From NCBI GenBank assembly GCA_963730395.1, contig CAVSSK010000021.1, positions 372,001-436,000 on the forward strand: 64,000 nt of DNA, written 5' to 3'. This document shows, piece after piece, positions 7,971 through 15,946 of this stretch (position 1 is the first letter of the stretch; each line of letters opens with the position of its first letter). The notes beneath the pieces are model-generated. The model searched no databases. It saw nothing but the letters and a program-made list of their open reading frames with translations, and was not told the origin of the DNA. The DNA is from Bog-473 sp963730395. GTDB lineage: Bacteria; Actinomycetota; Acidimicrobiia; Acidimicrobiales; RAAP-2. Both the position numbers and the translations under genes were made by a program.

Positions 7971-8825
7971 GTGAACGTCACGTTCTACGGCGTGCGGGGG
8001 TCGTGCCCGTGCTCGGGCGACCGCTATCGGCGCTACGGGGGGAACACCTCGTGCCTCGTCGTCGACATCGAGGGGGACGAGCCGCTGATCGTCGACCTGG
8101 GCACCGGTCTGCGTGCGCTCGGCGACGTCCTCCAGAGGGAGGTGCGAGCGCTGGGCACCCCGATGCGTGCCACGGCGATCCTGACCCACCTGCACTTCGA
8201 CCACATCCTGGGCATCCCCTTCTTCAGCCCGCTGCACGACCCCGGCGCCCGCCTCACCGTGTACGGGCCGGCCCAACCCAAGGGCAGCCTCAAGGACGCG
8301 CTGCACGCGGCGGTCCAGCCGCCGGTGTTCCCCATCCACATGGAGCAGTTCCGGGGCGAGCTCATCACCGTCGACGTCGGCGCGGAGGACTTCTCCATCG
8401 GCTCGGCCAAGGTGATGGCGCGGCCCATCCCGCACAGCGGCGTCACGCTGGGCTTCAGGATCGAGGCCGAGGGCCGCTCGGTCGCCTACATGTCGGACCA
8501 CCAGGCTCCTCTCGACCGCCGGGCCATCCCCGAGGCCGTGCTCGAGCTGTGCCAGGGGGTGGACCTCCTCATCCACGACGGCCAGTACACCGACGACGAG
8601 TTCTCCGCCAAGGCCGACTGGGGGCACTCGACCGCCGCCTACGCCGTGCACGTGGCGGCCGAGGCGGGCGTCAAGCGGGTGCTCCTGTCCCACCATGACC
8701 CGTCGCACACGGACCGCGAGCTCGACCGGATCCTGAACCAGGCGCGCCGGTTGCCCGAGGCCAAGCACGTCGACGACGTCTCGTCGGCGCACGAGTCCCA
8801 GTCGATCGATCTCGGCAAGGCGTAA
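7971..8825 (+). CDS. MBL-fold metallo-hydrolase
   Basis: A 284-residue metallo-beta-lactamase-fold protein. The N terminus VNVTFYGVRGSCPCSG and YGGNTSC match a widespread family related to PhnP and cyclic-nucleotide phosphodiesterases. Metal ligands are visible: HLHFDH near residue 71 (HxHxDH), IPHSG, YMSDH and LLSHHDPSH near the C terminus. A phosphodiesterase activity is a family-level guess. GTG 7971 is the start by homology and by the TAACGT box 7 bases upstream. The flavin reductase gene follows after 7 bases and is probably in the same operon. Confidence 0.85.
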   Translation: MNVTFYGVRGSCPCSGDRYRRYGGNTSCLVVDIEGDEPLIVDLGTGLRALGDVLQREVRALGTPMRATAILTHLHFDHILGIPFFSPLHDPGARLTVYGPAQPKGSLKDALHAAVQPPVFPIHMEQFRGELITVDVGAEDFSIGSAKVMARPIPHSGVTLGFRIEAEGRSVAYMSDHQAPLDRRAIPEAVLELCQGVDLLIHDGQYTDDEFSAKADWGHSTAAYAVHVAAEAGVKRVLLSHHDPSHTDRELDRILNQARRLPEAKHVDDVSSAHESQSIDLGKA

Positions 8826-8832
8826 CGCACGG

Positions 8833-9309
8833 GTGACGGGCCTCGATCAGGCCCGGTTCCGTGAGGTGCTCGGTCACTTCGCGACCGGCATCACGATCGT
8901 CACCGCGCTCGAGGAGGGGGAGCCCGTCGGGTTCACGTGCCAGTCCTTCGCGGCGCTGTCGCTCGACCCTCCCATGGTGATCCTGGCGCCCGCCCGCAGC
9001 TCCACCAGCTGGCCCCGCATCGCGAAGGCGGGCGCGTTCTGCGTGAACGTCCTCGAGGAGCACCAGGAGGCTCTGTGCCGGGCCTTCGCCGTCTCGGGTG
9101 GCGACAAGTTCGACGGCGTGGAGTGGTCGCCCGGGATCACCGGTTCGCCCGTGATCGCGGGCTCGCTGGCCGTGGTCGAGTGCCGCCTGGGCGACATCTT
9201 CGACGGCGGCGACCACGAGCTGGTGACCGGCCATGTGCTGGCCACGGCCATCGGGGAGGGCAGCCCGCTGCTGTTCTACCGGTCGGGCTTCGGCCGTTTC
9301 GCCCCGTGA
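8833..9309 (+). CDS. Flavin reductase family protein
   Basis: A 158-residue split-barrel flavin reductase domain protein. Seen: VLGHFATGITIVTA at the N terminus, the FTCQSFAALSLDPPMVILAPARSS flavin-binding region, and FCVNVLEEHQE. Relatives use NAD(P)H to reduce FMN or FAD for a partner monooxygenase such as HpaC or HsaB, but no monooxygenase gene is adjacent. It starts with GTG 7 bases after the MBL gene. The C terminus LLFYRSGFGRF is the usual family ending. Confidence 0.88.
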   Translation: MTGLDQARFREVLGHFATGITIVTALEEGEPVGFTCQSFAALSLDPPMVILAPARSSTSWPRIAKAGAFCVNVLEEHQEALCRAFAVSGGDKFDGVEWSPGITGSPVIAGSLAVVECRLGDIFDGGDHELVTGHVLATAIGEGSPLLFYRSGFGRFAP

Positions 9310-9322
9310 CGAGCAGACCCGC

Positions 9323-9328
9323 TACCGT
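9323..9328 (+). promoter_or_regulatory. Possible -10 hexamer near rfbC
   Basis: TACCGT lies 9 bases before the ATG at 9338, a slightly longer spacing than at other genes in this window. Confidence 0.35.
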
Positions 9329-9337
9329 TCCCGGCCG

Positions 9338-9884
9338 ATGCCAGAGCTGATTCCTTCCTCCCTGATCGACGATGTCGTGCTCGTCCGCCCCGACGTGCAC
9401 GGCGACGAGCGAGGGCGCTTCGTCGAGACCTACCGGCGCAGCTGGTTCCCGGACGGCCGTGAGATGGTGCAGGGCAACCGCTCCGAGAAGCAGGCCGGGG
9501 CCCTCGTCGGCCTGCACTTCCACCTCCACCAGGCCGACTACTGGTACGCCCTGCGGGGCCGGGCCCGCGTCGTCCTGCACGACCTGCGCCTGGGGTCGGC
9601 GACGGACGGGGCCACCGAGGTGATCGAGCTCGACGGGGATGTCGACCAGGGGATCTACATCCCACCCGGGGTGGCCCACGGGTTCGCCGCGCTTGACCGA
9701 CATCCTGCTCACCTATCTGGTCGACAATTACTACGACGCCTCGGACGAGCACGGGCTGGCCTGGGACGACCCCACGGTGGGCGCGGACTGGGGGGTCAGC
9801 GACCCCATCCTCTCGCAGCGGGACCGGGCAAACCCGCGGCGCACCGCCATCGCCGACGACATCCGGCCCCGCCTGGCGCACTGA
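9338..9884 (+). CDS. rfbC: dTDP-4-dehydrorhamnose 3,5-epimerase, frameshifted
   Basis: A cupin-fold RmlC/RfbC-type epimerase acting in dTDP-L-rhamnose synthesis. The first ~118 residues read in one frame (ERGRFVETYR, GALVGLHFHL, DYWYALRG, IPPGVAHGFAAL). The rest (TDILLTYLVDNYYD, DEHGLAWDDP, LSQRDRANP) continues in the next frame. One extra base near 9695 accounts for the break, and both halves align well with the family, so a sequencing indel is more likely than a dead gene. LHFHL is a slight variant of the usual LHxQ/LHYQ motif. The partner genes rfbB and rfbD lie 50 kb away in this window. Confidence 0.8.
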
Positions 9885-10008
9885 CGACGCCCCCGGCACG
9901 GGCCCGATCGCCGGCGCCCCGCGGCGCGCGACGACGGTCTGCCCCCGGAGGTTCGCTGCCGGGAACCGCGGCCCTACGCGCCCCGCAGATCCTGTTGAAT
10001 ATGGGGCG

Positions 10009-10902
10009 GTGCTGATCGGTGGGATTGTCGCTGTCGTCGTCGTCATCGGCGTTGCCGCGGCCGTGCTGCTCCGCCGACGCACCCACGACGACGTGCACTC
10101 CGTGGAGGGGTACCACCGGCAGCTGCACACGCTCGAGGAGATCCGGGCCCACCCCTCGGCCGCCAGCCGGGAGAACGGAAACGTCGAGGCGCCCTACCCG
10201 GCCAGCGCGTTCCGTGTCTCGGGGTCGTCGACGGTACGCCTGACCGAGCCCGGCCAGGCCGCGGTCCCGCCCGTCCCCCCTCCGCCGGTGCCCAACCCCG
10301 CCGAGCCGGTGACCTTCGACGACACGGGCCCCGATCCCGTGCCCGCGAGCTTCATGACCGGCTCCGAGGACCGGGTGATGCACTCCATCAACCACCGGCC
10401 CCGCCGCCTGGGCGGGCCCGTGGCGGCGATCGCCGCGGTGACGGTGCTGATCGTGGTCCTCATCGTGACGGGGTTGCACACGAGCTCGCCGACCCGCCAC
10501 CCGAAGACGCCGGCGCCGACGACGGTGGGCTCCCGCCCGCGCCACGCCGGCCACCCCGCGACCACGACCACGTCGATCGCGCCGCTCACGGTCTCGGCAC
10601 CGACGGCGTCGAGCGCGCATGCGGCCACCTACCACGTTGCCGACGCCAGCTACTCGCTGTCCCTCGCGGCCACGTCGGCGGAGTGCTGGGTCGAGGTGAC
10701 CGACACCGCGTCGGGATCGGTGCTCTTCACCGCCACCTTGTTCTCGGGCCAGTCCCACACCATCGCCGCCACCGGTCCCGTGACGGTGATCGCCGGCGCG
10801 CCGGCGGCGTTCTCGGCCACCGTCAATGGGGCCAACGTGACGCTGCCCATCGGCTACCAGGCACCGTTCACGCTGAGCTTCGAGACGGCGCAGGCCGCCT
10901 AG
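10009..10902 (+). CDS. Membrane protein with C-terminal DUF4115 (RodZ-like) domain
   Basis: A 297-residue protein with an N-terminal membrane helix (residues ~2-19), an acidic/Pro-rich linker, a second helix around residues 140-160, a Thr/Pro/His-rich stretch, and a C-terminal beta-rich domain of about 75 residues. That domain (AECWVEVTDTASG, LFSGQSHTIAATGPV, VNGANVTLP) resembles the DUF4115 domain found after the membrane segment in RodZ, but there is no Xre DNA-binding domain at the N terminus. It may be a divergent cell-envelope or morphology protein. Start is GTG 10009. Confidence 0.65.
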   Translation: MLIGGIVAVVVVIGVAAAVLLRRRTHDDVHSVEGYHRQLHTLEEIRAHPSAASRENGNVEAPYPASAFRVSGSSTVRLTEPGQAAVPPVPPPPVPNPAEPVTFDDTGPDPVPASFMTGSEDRVMHSINHRPRRLGGPVAAIAAVTVLIVVLIVTGLHTSSPTRHPKTPAPTTVGSRPRHAGHPATTTTSIAPLTVSAPTASSAHAATYHVADASYSLSLAATSAECWVEVTDTASGSVLFTATLFSGQSHTIAATGPVTVIAGAPAAFSATVNGANVTLPIGYQAPFTLSFETAQAA

Positions 10903-13067
10903 CGGTCGGCCTCGGCCTCGGCCACGCCCAGCGCGTCGAGGAGGAAGGCGAGGACCAGCGCCTCCTCCTTCCAGGAGTCGTAGCGCCCTGACGGCCCGGC
11001 GTGGCCGGCCCCCAGCTCGGTGCGCAGGAGCACCCTGGTCGTGGGCGAGAAGGCCCGCAGCTTGGCGACCCACTTGGCCGGCTCCCAGAAGGCCACCCGC
11101 GGGTCGTTCAGGCCGCCGGTGACGAACAGGTCGGGGTAGGTGCGCCCCGACCCGTCCGGGTTCTCGCCCGTGACGTTGTCGTAGGGCGAGTACTCCAGCA
11201 TGCGCCAGTACGCCGATTCGTCCGCCAGAGGGTTCCCCCACTCCTCCCACTCGCCGACGGTCAGCGGAAGCTCGTCGTCGAGCATCGTGGTCACGCAGTC
11301 CACGAACGGGACTTGGGCCACGAGGGCGCGGAAGAGCTCGGGGGCCTGGTTGGCGACGGCGCCGATCAGCAGCCCGCCGGCCGACCCGCCTCGGCCCGCC
11401 AGCGCGCCCGGCCTGGCGATCCCGGCCTCGACCAGATGGCGGCCGGAGGCGATGAAGTCCGAGAACGTGTTGGCCTTGTGCTCCATCCGACCGTCCTCGT
11501 ACCAGGCGCGCCCCATCTCCCCACCGCCGCGCACGTGGGCGATGGCGAAGACCACGCCCCGGTCGAGCAGCGAGAGCCGGTGGTGCGAGAAGGCCGGGTC
11601 GATTGAGATCTCGTAGGCGCCGTAGCCGTAGAGGAGCGTCGGCGCGGGCAGCTCGAGCCCGCGGCGGTGCACGACCGAGATCGGGACACGCGCCCCGTCG
11701 GGGGCGACGGCCCACTGGCGAAAAGTGGTGTAGCGCGCCGGGTCGAAGCCGCCCAGGACGGGCTCCTGCTTGAGCAGAGTCTCCTCGCGGTCGGCCAGGC
11801 TCACCTGCAGGACGCTGGACGGCGTGACGAGCGAGGTGCGCCCGATCCGTAGCGTCGGCGTGTCCGGCTCGGGGTTGGGCCCGAGCCACGTCGCCGACGG
11901 GCTGTCGATGGAGGGGACGATCCAGCTCGCGTCGAGCAGGTCGACCGCGAAGGGGTCGTCGCCCTCGGCCAGGGGAATGACGCGCACCCGCGCCTCGGCC
12001 TCGGCGCGCTCGCTCAGCACCAGGGCGGACGAGAAGGCGTCGACGTCCTCGACGCGCACGCCCGGCCGGTGCGCCACGATCTCGTGCCAGGCCTGTGCGT
12101 CCTGGGTCCCGAGGACGGTGGCGGGGGCCGCCAGGACGCGGAAGTCGCGGGCGCCATCGTTGGTCAGGGCCAGGAACCACCCGGTCCCGCCCGCGGCTGG
12201 CGTGAGGTGGTCCACCCCGTACTCGACGCCCTCCCGGCGCGGCATCACCACCCGCGGCTCGTCGAGCGGCTCGGCCGAGGGGATGGCGAGCCATTCAGTG
12301 GTGTTGGTGCTGTGCAGGCCGATCAGCACGAAGGCGGTGTCGCGCGTCGACATCGTGGTGAGCGAGAAGCGGCGGTCGGCCTCCTCGAAGACGAGGTCGT
12401 CGGAGGTCGGATCGGCACCCAACCGGTGGCGCCAGACCTGGTGGGGCCGCTGAGCCTCGTCCATTCGGACGTAGAACACGTAGTCGCCCTCGGCCGACCA
12501 GGCCAGGCCGTAGCCGGTCTCGGGCACCGACTCGGCCGCCGCGGTGGGCGGAGTCTCCGCATCGAGCGGTCGGAAGCGCAGGTCGAACTTCTCGTTCCCG
12601 GCGCGGTCGGTGCCGTAGCCCAGCCAGCGGTGGTCGTTGCTGACCGCCGCGCTGCCCACCGCGAAGTACTCGGACCCCTCCGCCAGGGCGTTCTCGTCGA
12701 GCAGGACCTGCTCCTCGCCTCCGGGCTCACCCGCCGGGGGGAGCTCGTCGGGGCCGCGGGCGGGGCGGCGGCAGTGGATGGCGTAGCTCTTCCCCTCTTC
12801 GGTGCGCGCGTAGTACCACCACGGGCCCCGGCGGGAGGGGACCGACATGTCGGTCTCCTTGATCCGTGCCCGCATCTCCTCGAAGAGACCGTGGCGCAGG
12901 CCGTCGAGGGGTGCCAGCTCCTCGTCGGTGAACGCGTTCTCCGCCTCGAGATAGGCCAGGACCTCGGGGTCGTCGCGCTCGCGCAGCCAGAACCAGGGGT
13001 CGTCCCGGTCGTGGCCGTGGGCTGTGATGACGTGGGGGCGCCGGGGGGCTCGGGGCGGGCTGGCCAT
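10899..13067 (-). CDS. S9 family oligopeptidase (oligopeptidase B-like)
   Basis: A 722-residue prolyl-oligopeptidase-family serine peptidase with an N-terminal beta-propeller and a C-terminal alpha/beta hydrolase domain. The N terminus DDPWFWLRERDDPEVLAYLEAEN is typical of oligopeptidase B (PtrB). Catalytic residues: Ser in GRGGSAGG (about residue 559), Asp in GGLNDPRVAFWEP, and His in GAGHAGPSGRYD near the C terminus. It cleaves short peptides, usually after basic residues. I placed the start at ATG 13067, where homology begins; the frame is open to 13196, but that would overlap sufB. It converges on the DUF4115-like gene with a 4-base overlap. Confidence 0.9.
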   Translation of the reverse strand: MASPPRAPRRPHVITAHGHDRDDPWFWLRERDDPEVLAYLEAENAFTDEELAPLDGLRHGLFEEMRARIKETDMSVPSRRGPWWYYARTEEGKSYAIHCRRPARGPDELPPAGEPGGEEQVLLDENALAEGSEYFAVGSAAVSNDHRWLGYGTDRAGNEKFDLRFRPLDAETPPTAAAESVPETGYGLAWSAEGDYVFYVRMDEAQRPHQVWRHRLGADPTSDDLVFEEADRRFSLTTMSTRDTAFVLIGLHSTNTTEWLAIPSAEPLDEPRVVMPRREGVEYGVDHLTPAAGGTGWFLALTNDGARDFRVLAAPATVLGTQDAQAWHEIVAHRPGVRVEDVDAFSSALVLSERAEAEARVRVIPLAEGDDPFAVDLLDASWIVPSIDSPSATWLGPNPEPDTPTLRIGRTSLVTPSSVLQVSLADREETLLKQEPVLGGFDPARYTTFRQWAVAPDGARVPISVVHRRGLELPAPTLLYGYGAYEISIDPAFSHHRLSLLDRGVVFAIAHVRGGGEMGRAWYEDGRMEHKANTFSDFIASGRHLVEAGIARPGALAGRGGSAGGLLIGAVANQAPELFRALVAQVPFVDCVTTMLDDELPLTVGEWEEWGNPLADESAYWRMLEYSPYDNVTGENPDGSGRTYPDLFVTGGLNDPRVAFWEPAKWVAKLRAFSPTTRVLLRTELGAGHAGPSGRYDSWKEEALVLAFLLDALGVAEAEADR

Positions 13068-13141
13068 GAACGCAGAGCCTGCCACGGCTGGCCACACGCC
13101 GGTGGACCGACGGGGCCGTTTCGGCAGGCCGAGGTAGTTGT

Positions 13142-13147
13142 TACTAT
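13142..13147 (+). promoter_or_regulatory. Probable -10 element of the sufB promoter
   Basis: TACTAT lies 41 bases before the sufB ATG. It would start a transcript near 13154, giving a short leader that contains the Shine-Dalgarno CAGGAG just before sufB. No clear -35 is seen. Confidence 0.4.
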
Positions 13148-13154
13148 CTACGTA

Positions 13155-13166
13155 GGGGAAATCCCC
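13155..13166. promoter_or_regulatory. Inverted repeat near the expected sufB transcription start
   Basis: GGGGAAATCCCC has 5-base arms around a 2-base centre, immediately downstream of the TACTAT box. An 8-bp palindrome (CTACGTAG, 13148-13155) abuts it. Such symmetry next to a promoter could be an operator, but no regulator is identified. Confidence 0.3.
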
Positions 13167-13188
13167 TCCCCTGACCCTCAGGAGCCAC

Positions 13189-14589
13189 ATGACCACAACA
13201 GATCTCGATCTGGGTCGCTACCAGCTGGGATGGAGCGATGCCGAGGATTACGTGTTCAAGCCCAAGAAGGGCCTGAACGAGTCCATCGTCCGCGAGATGT
13301 CGGAGATGAAGGGCGAGCCCACCTGGATGCGCGACTTCCGGCTGCGGTCGCTCAAGCACTTCGAGCGCAAGCCGATGGCTCCCTGGTTCGCCCAGCGCAT
13401 GCCGCAGCTGGACTTCGACGACATCTTCTATTACATCAAGCCCACCGGCGGGCAGGTTGACAAGTGGGAGGACCTCCCCGACGCCATCAAGAACACGTAC
13501 GAGAAGCTTGGGATCCCCGAGGCCGAGCGCAAGTACCTCTCCGGTGTCACCGCGCAGTACGAGTCCGAGGTGGTCTTCCACCGCAACCGCGAGGATCTCG
13601 AGGCCCAGGGCGTCTTCTTCTGCGACATGGACACCGCGGTGCGCGAGTACCCGGACATCGTGCGCAAGTGGTTCGGCAAGATCATCCCGCCGAACGACAA
13701 CAAGTTCGCTGCCCTCAATTCGGCCGTGTGGTCGGGCGGGTCCTTCATCTACGTGCCACCGGGCGTCAAGGTGGACATGCCGCTGCAGGCATACTTCCGG
13801 ATCAACGCGGAGAACATGGGGCAGTTCGAGCGGACGCTGATCATCGCCGACGAGGGGTCGCAGGTGCACTACATCGAGGGCTGCTCGGCCCCGGTGTACT
13901 CCACCGACTCGCTGCACTCGGCCGTCGTGGAGCTCGTCGCCCTGCCCGGGTCGCGCATCACGTACACCACCATCCAGAACTGGTCGACGAACGTCTACAA
14001 CCTGGTGACCAAGCGGGCCCGGGCGGAGGCTGAGGCGCACGTCGAGTGGATCGACGGCAACATCGGCTCGCGCCTGACCATGAAGTACCCCTCGGTGTAC
14101 CTCATGGGCCCCAAGGCCAGCGGCGAGGTCCTGTCGGTCGCCTACGCCGGCGCCGGCCAGCACCAGGACGCCGGCGCCAAGATGTTCCACATCGCCCCCG
14201 AGACGACGTCGACCATCGTGTCGAAGTCGATCTCGAAGGACGGCGGTATCACGACCTACCGGGGCAAGGTGCACGTGGACCCGGGCGCCCATGGCGCCAA
14301 GTCCTTCGTGCGCTGCGATGCCCTGCTACTCGACGAGGAGTCCGTTTCCGAGACCAAGCCCTACATGGAGGTCGGCGAGCGCGACGCCCGGATCGGCCAC
14401 GAGGCCACCATCTCGAAGGTGGGGGACGACCAGCTCTTCTACCTGATGAGCCGGGGCTTGTCCGAGGGACAGGCGATGAGCATGATCGTGAACGGATTCA
14501 TCGAGCCCGTGACCCGCACGCTGCCCATGGAGTACGCGGTGGAGTGGAGCCGCCTCATCGAGCTGCAGATGGAGGGCTCGGTCGGCTGA
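13189..14589 (+). CDS. sufB: Fe-S cluster assembly protein SufB
   Basis: A 466-residue SufB subunit of the SufBCD scaffold that builds iron-sulfur clusters. It has the full-length SufB layout: an N-terminal helical segment (YVFKPKKGLNESIVREMSE), the long beta-helix with FEGQ-type turns, NCSAPVYS-like EGCSAPVYSTDSLH, and the C-terminal ARIGHEATISKVGDDQLFYLMSRG helix block. Shine-Dalgarno CAGGAG precedes the ATG. It is separated from sufD by a small Cys protein on the same strand and a crotonase on the other strand, which is unusual because sufB and sufD are normally adjacent. Confidence 0.97.
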   Translation: MTTTDLDLGRYQLGWSDAEDYVFKPKKGLNESIVREMSEMKGEPTWMRDFRLRSLKHFERKPMAPWFAQRMPQLDFDDIFYYIKPTGGQVDKWEDLPDAIKNTYEKLGIPEAERKYLSGVTAQYESEVVFHRNREDLEAQGVFFCDMDTAVREYPDIVRKWFGKIIPPNDNKFAALNSAVWSGGSFIYVPPGVKVDMPLQAYFRINAENMGQFERTLIIADEGSQVHYIEGCSAPVYSTDSLHSAVVELVALPGSRITYTTIQNWSTNVYNLVTKRARAEAEAHVEWIDGNIGSRLTMKYPSVYLMGPKASGEVLSVAYAGAGQHQDAGAKMFHIAPETTSTIVSKSISKDGGITTYRGKVHVDPGAHGAKSFVRCDALLLDEESVSETKPYMEVGERDARIGHEATISKVGDDQLFYLMSRGLSEGQAMSMIVNGFIEPVTRTLPMEYAVEWSRLIELQMEGSVG

Positions 14590-14628
14590 CTGGGCGCAAC
14601 CCCTCCTGCAGCGTGGCACCATAGGACC

Positions 14629-14973
14629 GTGCCGATGCGCGAGGAATGCATCCACTTCCAGAGCAGGACCTACGCGTCCGGTGAGGCGGCCCGCTTCTGC
14701 GTGCTCGACCTGGCGCCGGAGGCCCCGTGGCGTTGCCCCGAGAACTGCCCCTCCTACCACCGCCGCATGGCCGACGTGGGCTGGGTGCACGGCAGCCTCG
14801 TGGAGCCCGCGATCGAGGACGAGCCGGGGGGCGGTGGCCCAGACGTCGCCGAGCTCCTGGGATCGGCCGAGGACATCGTCAACGAGGTCGCCCCGGAGGT
14901 GCTCGAGGAGGTGCGGGCGGAGGACGCCCGGCGCGAGCGCTCCGGCAACCGCTGGTGGCGCCGGAAGCGGTAG
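14629..14973 (+). CDS. Small Cys-containing protein of unknown function
   Basis: A 114-residue protein I do not recognise. Four Cys fall in the first ~45 residues (EECIHF, RFCVLDL, WRCPENCPSYHRR), a spacing compatible with a metal or iron-sulfur site. The middle is acidic (EDEPGGGGPDVAELL) and the tail very basic (RWWRRKR). It starts 39 bases after sufB (GTG 14629 or ATG 14635) and on the same strand, so it is probably co-expressed with sufB. A role tied to Fe-S assembly is a guess from position only. Confidence 0.65.
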   Translation: MPMREECIHFQSRTYASGEAARFCVLDLAPEAPWRCPENCPSYHRRMADVGWVHGSLVEPAIEDEPGGGGPDVAELLGSAEDIVNEVAPEVLEEVRAEDARRERSGNRWWRRKR

Positions 14974-14975
14974 CT

Positions 14976-15842
14976 TTAGCGCCCCGTGAACTTCGGCGCG
15001 CGCTTCTCCATGAAGGCGGTGACCGCCTCGGTGAGGTCGTCGGAGGCCAGCATGCCGGCGTTCCAGGTGGCGACGTAGTCGAGCCCTTCGGCTACCGTCC
15101 GTCCCTCGTTGGCCGCCAGGACGGCCTTGGTGCCCTGCACGGCGATGGGTGAGTTGGCCGCGATCTCGGCCGCCAGGGCGCGGGCCGCCTTCAGCACCCC
15201 CTCGGCGTCGCTCGCCACCTCGTTCAGCAGACCGATGTCCTTGGCCCGCTCCGCGCTGATGTCCTTGCCGGTGTAGGCCAGCTCGGCCACGTGGCCGGCG
15301 CCGATGATGGTCGGCAGCCGCTGCAGGCTGCCGAGGTCGGCGACGATCGCCATCTTGGCCTCGCGCACGGAGAAGACGGCGTCCGCGGACCCGAGGCGGA
15401 TGTCGCAGGCGGCGATGAGGTCCACGCCGCCGCCGATGCAGTAGCCGTGGACGGCGGCGACCACGGGCTTGGGGCAACGCGCCACGGCGGTGATGGCGTC
15501 CTGCAGCCGCAGCACCTCTCGCCGGGCCCCACGGGCCCGCGCGGCCATGGAGGCGGCCGATCCGCCGCCCGCCCCCGGGTCCTGGGTCTCGCCCCCGCCC
15601 GAGAGCACGCTCCCCATCGACTTGAGGTCGAGACCGACCGAGAAGTGCGGACCCTTGGCCGCGATCACGACGGCGCGCACCATGGGGTCGGCGCCGACGG
15701 CGTCCATGGCCCGGGGCAGGTCCTGCCACAGGTCCGGGCCCATGGCGTTACGAGCCTCGGGGCGGTCCAGCCATACGGTGGCCACGAACTCGTCCTGCTC
15801 GATGCTGAGCACCGGGGACTCGAACTGTGCGATCTCTCCCAT
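14976..15842 (-). CDS. Enoyl-CoA hydratase/isomerase (ECH1-like crotonase)
   Basis: A 288-residue crotonase-fold protein. Seen: RPEARNAMGPDLWQDL, the first oxyanion-hole strand HFSVGLDLKS, and the second HGYCIGGGVDLIAACDIR with the Asp after GG. The ADLGSLQRLP motif is characteristic of delta3,5-delta2,4-dienoyl-CoA isomerase-type members, so isomerase is more likely than plain hydratase. A ~25-residue Gly/Ala-rich insert follows the first motif. It sits on the opposite strand between the two halves of the sufB-sufD segment. The ATG 15842 has a TAGCCT box 6 bases upstream. Confidence 0.85.
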   Translation of the reverse strand: MGEIAQFESPVLSIEQDEFVATVWLDRPEARNAMGPDLWQDLPRAMDAVGADPMVRAVVIAAKGPHFSVGLDLKSMGSVLSGGGETQDPGAGGGSAASMAARARGARREVLRLQDAITAVARCPKPVVAAVHGYCIGGGVDLIAACDIRLGSADAVFSVREAKMAIVADLGSLQRLPTIIGAGHVAELAYTGKDISAERAKDIGLLNEVASDAEGVLKAARALAAEIAANSPIAVQGTKAVLAANEGRTVAEGLDYVATWNAGMLASDDLTEAVTAFMEKRAPKFTGR

Positions 15843-15848
15843 GGCCGC

Positions 15849-15854
15849 AGGCTA
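15849..15854 (-). promoter_or_regulatory. -10 hexamer of a probable leaderless promoter (crotonase)
   Basis: Minus-strand TAGCCT sits exactly 6 bases before the ATG at 15842. Confidence 0.45.
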
Positions 15855-15897
15855 ATCCCCGGGACGGCACCCAGGCTGGGGGCCCAGGTGGGGCCAC

Positions 15898-15903
15898 TAG
15901 AGT
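15898..15903 (+). promoter_or_regulatory. Possible -10 hexamer of the sufD-Rieske-sufC1 operon
   Basis: TAGAGT lies about 43 bases before the proposed sufD start, divergent from the crotonase promoter. It would give a short leader including GAAAGAGG. Confidence 0.3.
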
Positions 15904-15946
15904 GCATGGGCTGCATTCGCACCGACATGCATCCCCCGAAAGAGGT

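Noticed and set aside
9796..12294. A minus-strand open frame of about 830 codons
   Set aside because: Part is an out-of-frame shadow of the S9 peptidase gene and part is antisense to the DUF4115-like gene; no homology.
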